A program made the translations under genes and the position numbers. A model generated the notes under the pieces. That model had not been told where the DNA came from and did no database searches. It was given only the letters and a program-made list of their open reading frames with translations. Of a stretch of DNA of 64,000 bases, positions 63,928 to 64,000 are shown one piece after another. The stretch's first letter is position 1, and each line of letters opens with the position of its first letter. This stretch comes from an uncultured Myroides sp. (GTDB lineage: Bacteria; Bacteroidota; Bacteroidia; Flavobacteriales; Flavobacteriaceae), in NCBI GenBank assembly GCA_913777665.1, contig CAJYTF010000013.1:60919-124918 (forward strand). The letters are read 5' to 3'.

Positions 63928-63960
63928 ATATCTTTAGTTTATTTTTTATTTTGTTTTTAG

Positions 63961-63968
63961 CGAATTTA
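63961..63968 (-). promoter_or_regulatory. -7-like box TAAATTCG before gltA
   Basis: TAAATTCG on the - strand fits the TAnnTTcG variant and lies 33 bases before the gltA start. The upstream element is not visible. Confidence 0.35.
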
Positions 63969-64000
63969 ATAAAAATGTTTCACTTAGTAAAGCGTAAATA

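Overview
The window looks like chromosome of a member of the Flavobacteriaceae (Bacteroidota). The DNA is AT-rich. Many genes are preceded by the Bacteroidota -7 promoter box TAnnTTTG. Three proteins end in type IX secretion (T9SS) type A sorting domains, and the housekeeping gene orders (tig | clpP-clpX; CBS protein-nadK-DUF6089-uppS-bamA-skp-skp-murI) are typical of the family. I cannot name the genus from the sequence alone.

Layout. (1) 1-13 kb is a defence island. It holds a 5'-truncated receiver-like protein with a HEPN-like RNxxxH motif (+ strand), then on the - strand a McrB-like AAA+ GTPase/ATPase with a DUF2357/PD-(D/E)xK nuclease, a reverse transcriptase fused to a nitrilase domain (DRT1-like) with an overlapping membrane protein, and an overlapping pair of DUF262 proteins of which only one has the HNH-like DUF1524 end. 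(2) 13-29 kb is accessory DNA. Small hypothetical proteins and lipoproteins (including DUF2695 and DUF4265 proteins), two secreted esterases, and an SDR-AraC-aldo/keto reductase-AraC module are separated by gene-poor spacers full of dispersed repeats. At least three repeat families recur there. (3) 29-34.4 kb holds two tandem seven-repeat propeller-like T9SS cargo proteins, an HTH/AbiEii-type toxin-antitoxin pair and a tRNA-Met. (4) 34.5-64 kb is mostly core genome: DUF2807 proteins, clpX/clpP/tig, a FadL-SGNH hydrolase-holin-like operon, pdxJ, nadK, uppS, bamA, two Skp/OmpH chaperones, murI, a TolA-like repeat protein, a luciferase-family oxidoreductase, marC, a SulP permease, a frameshifted lipoprotein gene, two arginine-deiminase-fold hydrolases and citrate synthase.

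How the parts fit. The core cluster at 46-54 kb joins NAD(P) supply, undecaprenyl lipid carrier synthesis, outer-membrane protein assembly with its periplasmic chaperones, and D-glutamate for peptidoglycan. Together these are an envelope-biogenesis block. The tig/clpP/clpX block is protein folding and quality control. The most interesting accessory content is the RT-nitrilase/membrane protein pair with its defence neighbours. Other points of note are the roughly 300-bp dispersed repeat, the overlap of promoter and hairpin at clpP and tig, the 21-copy 16-residue repeat protein, and a homopolymer frameshift at about 60.29 kb.
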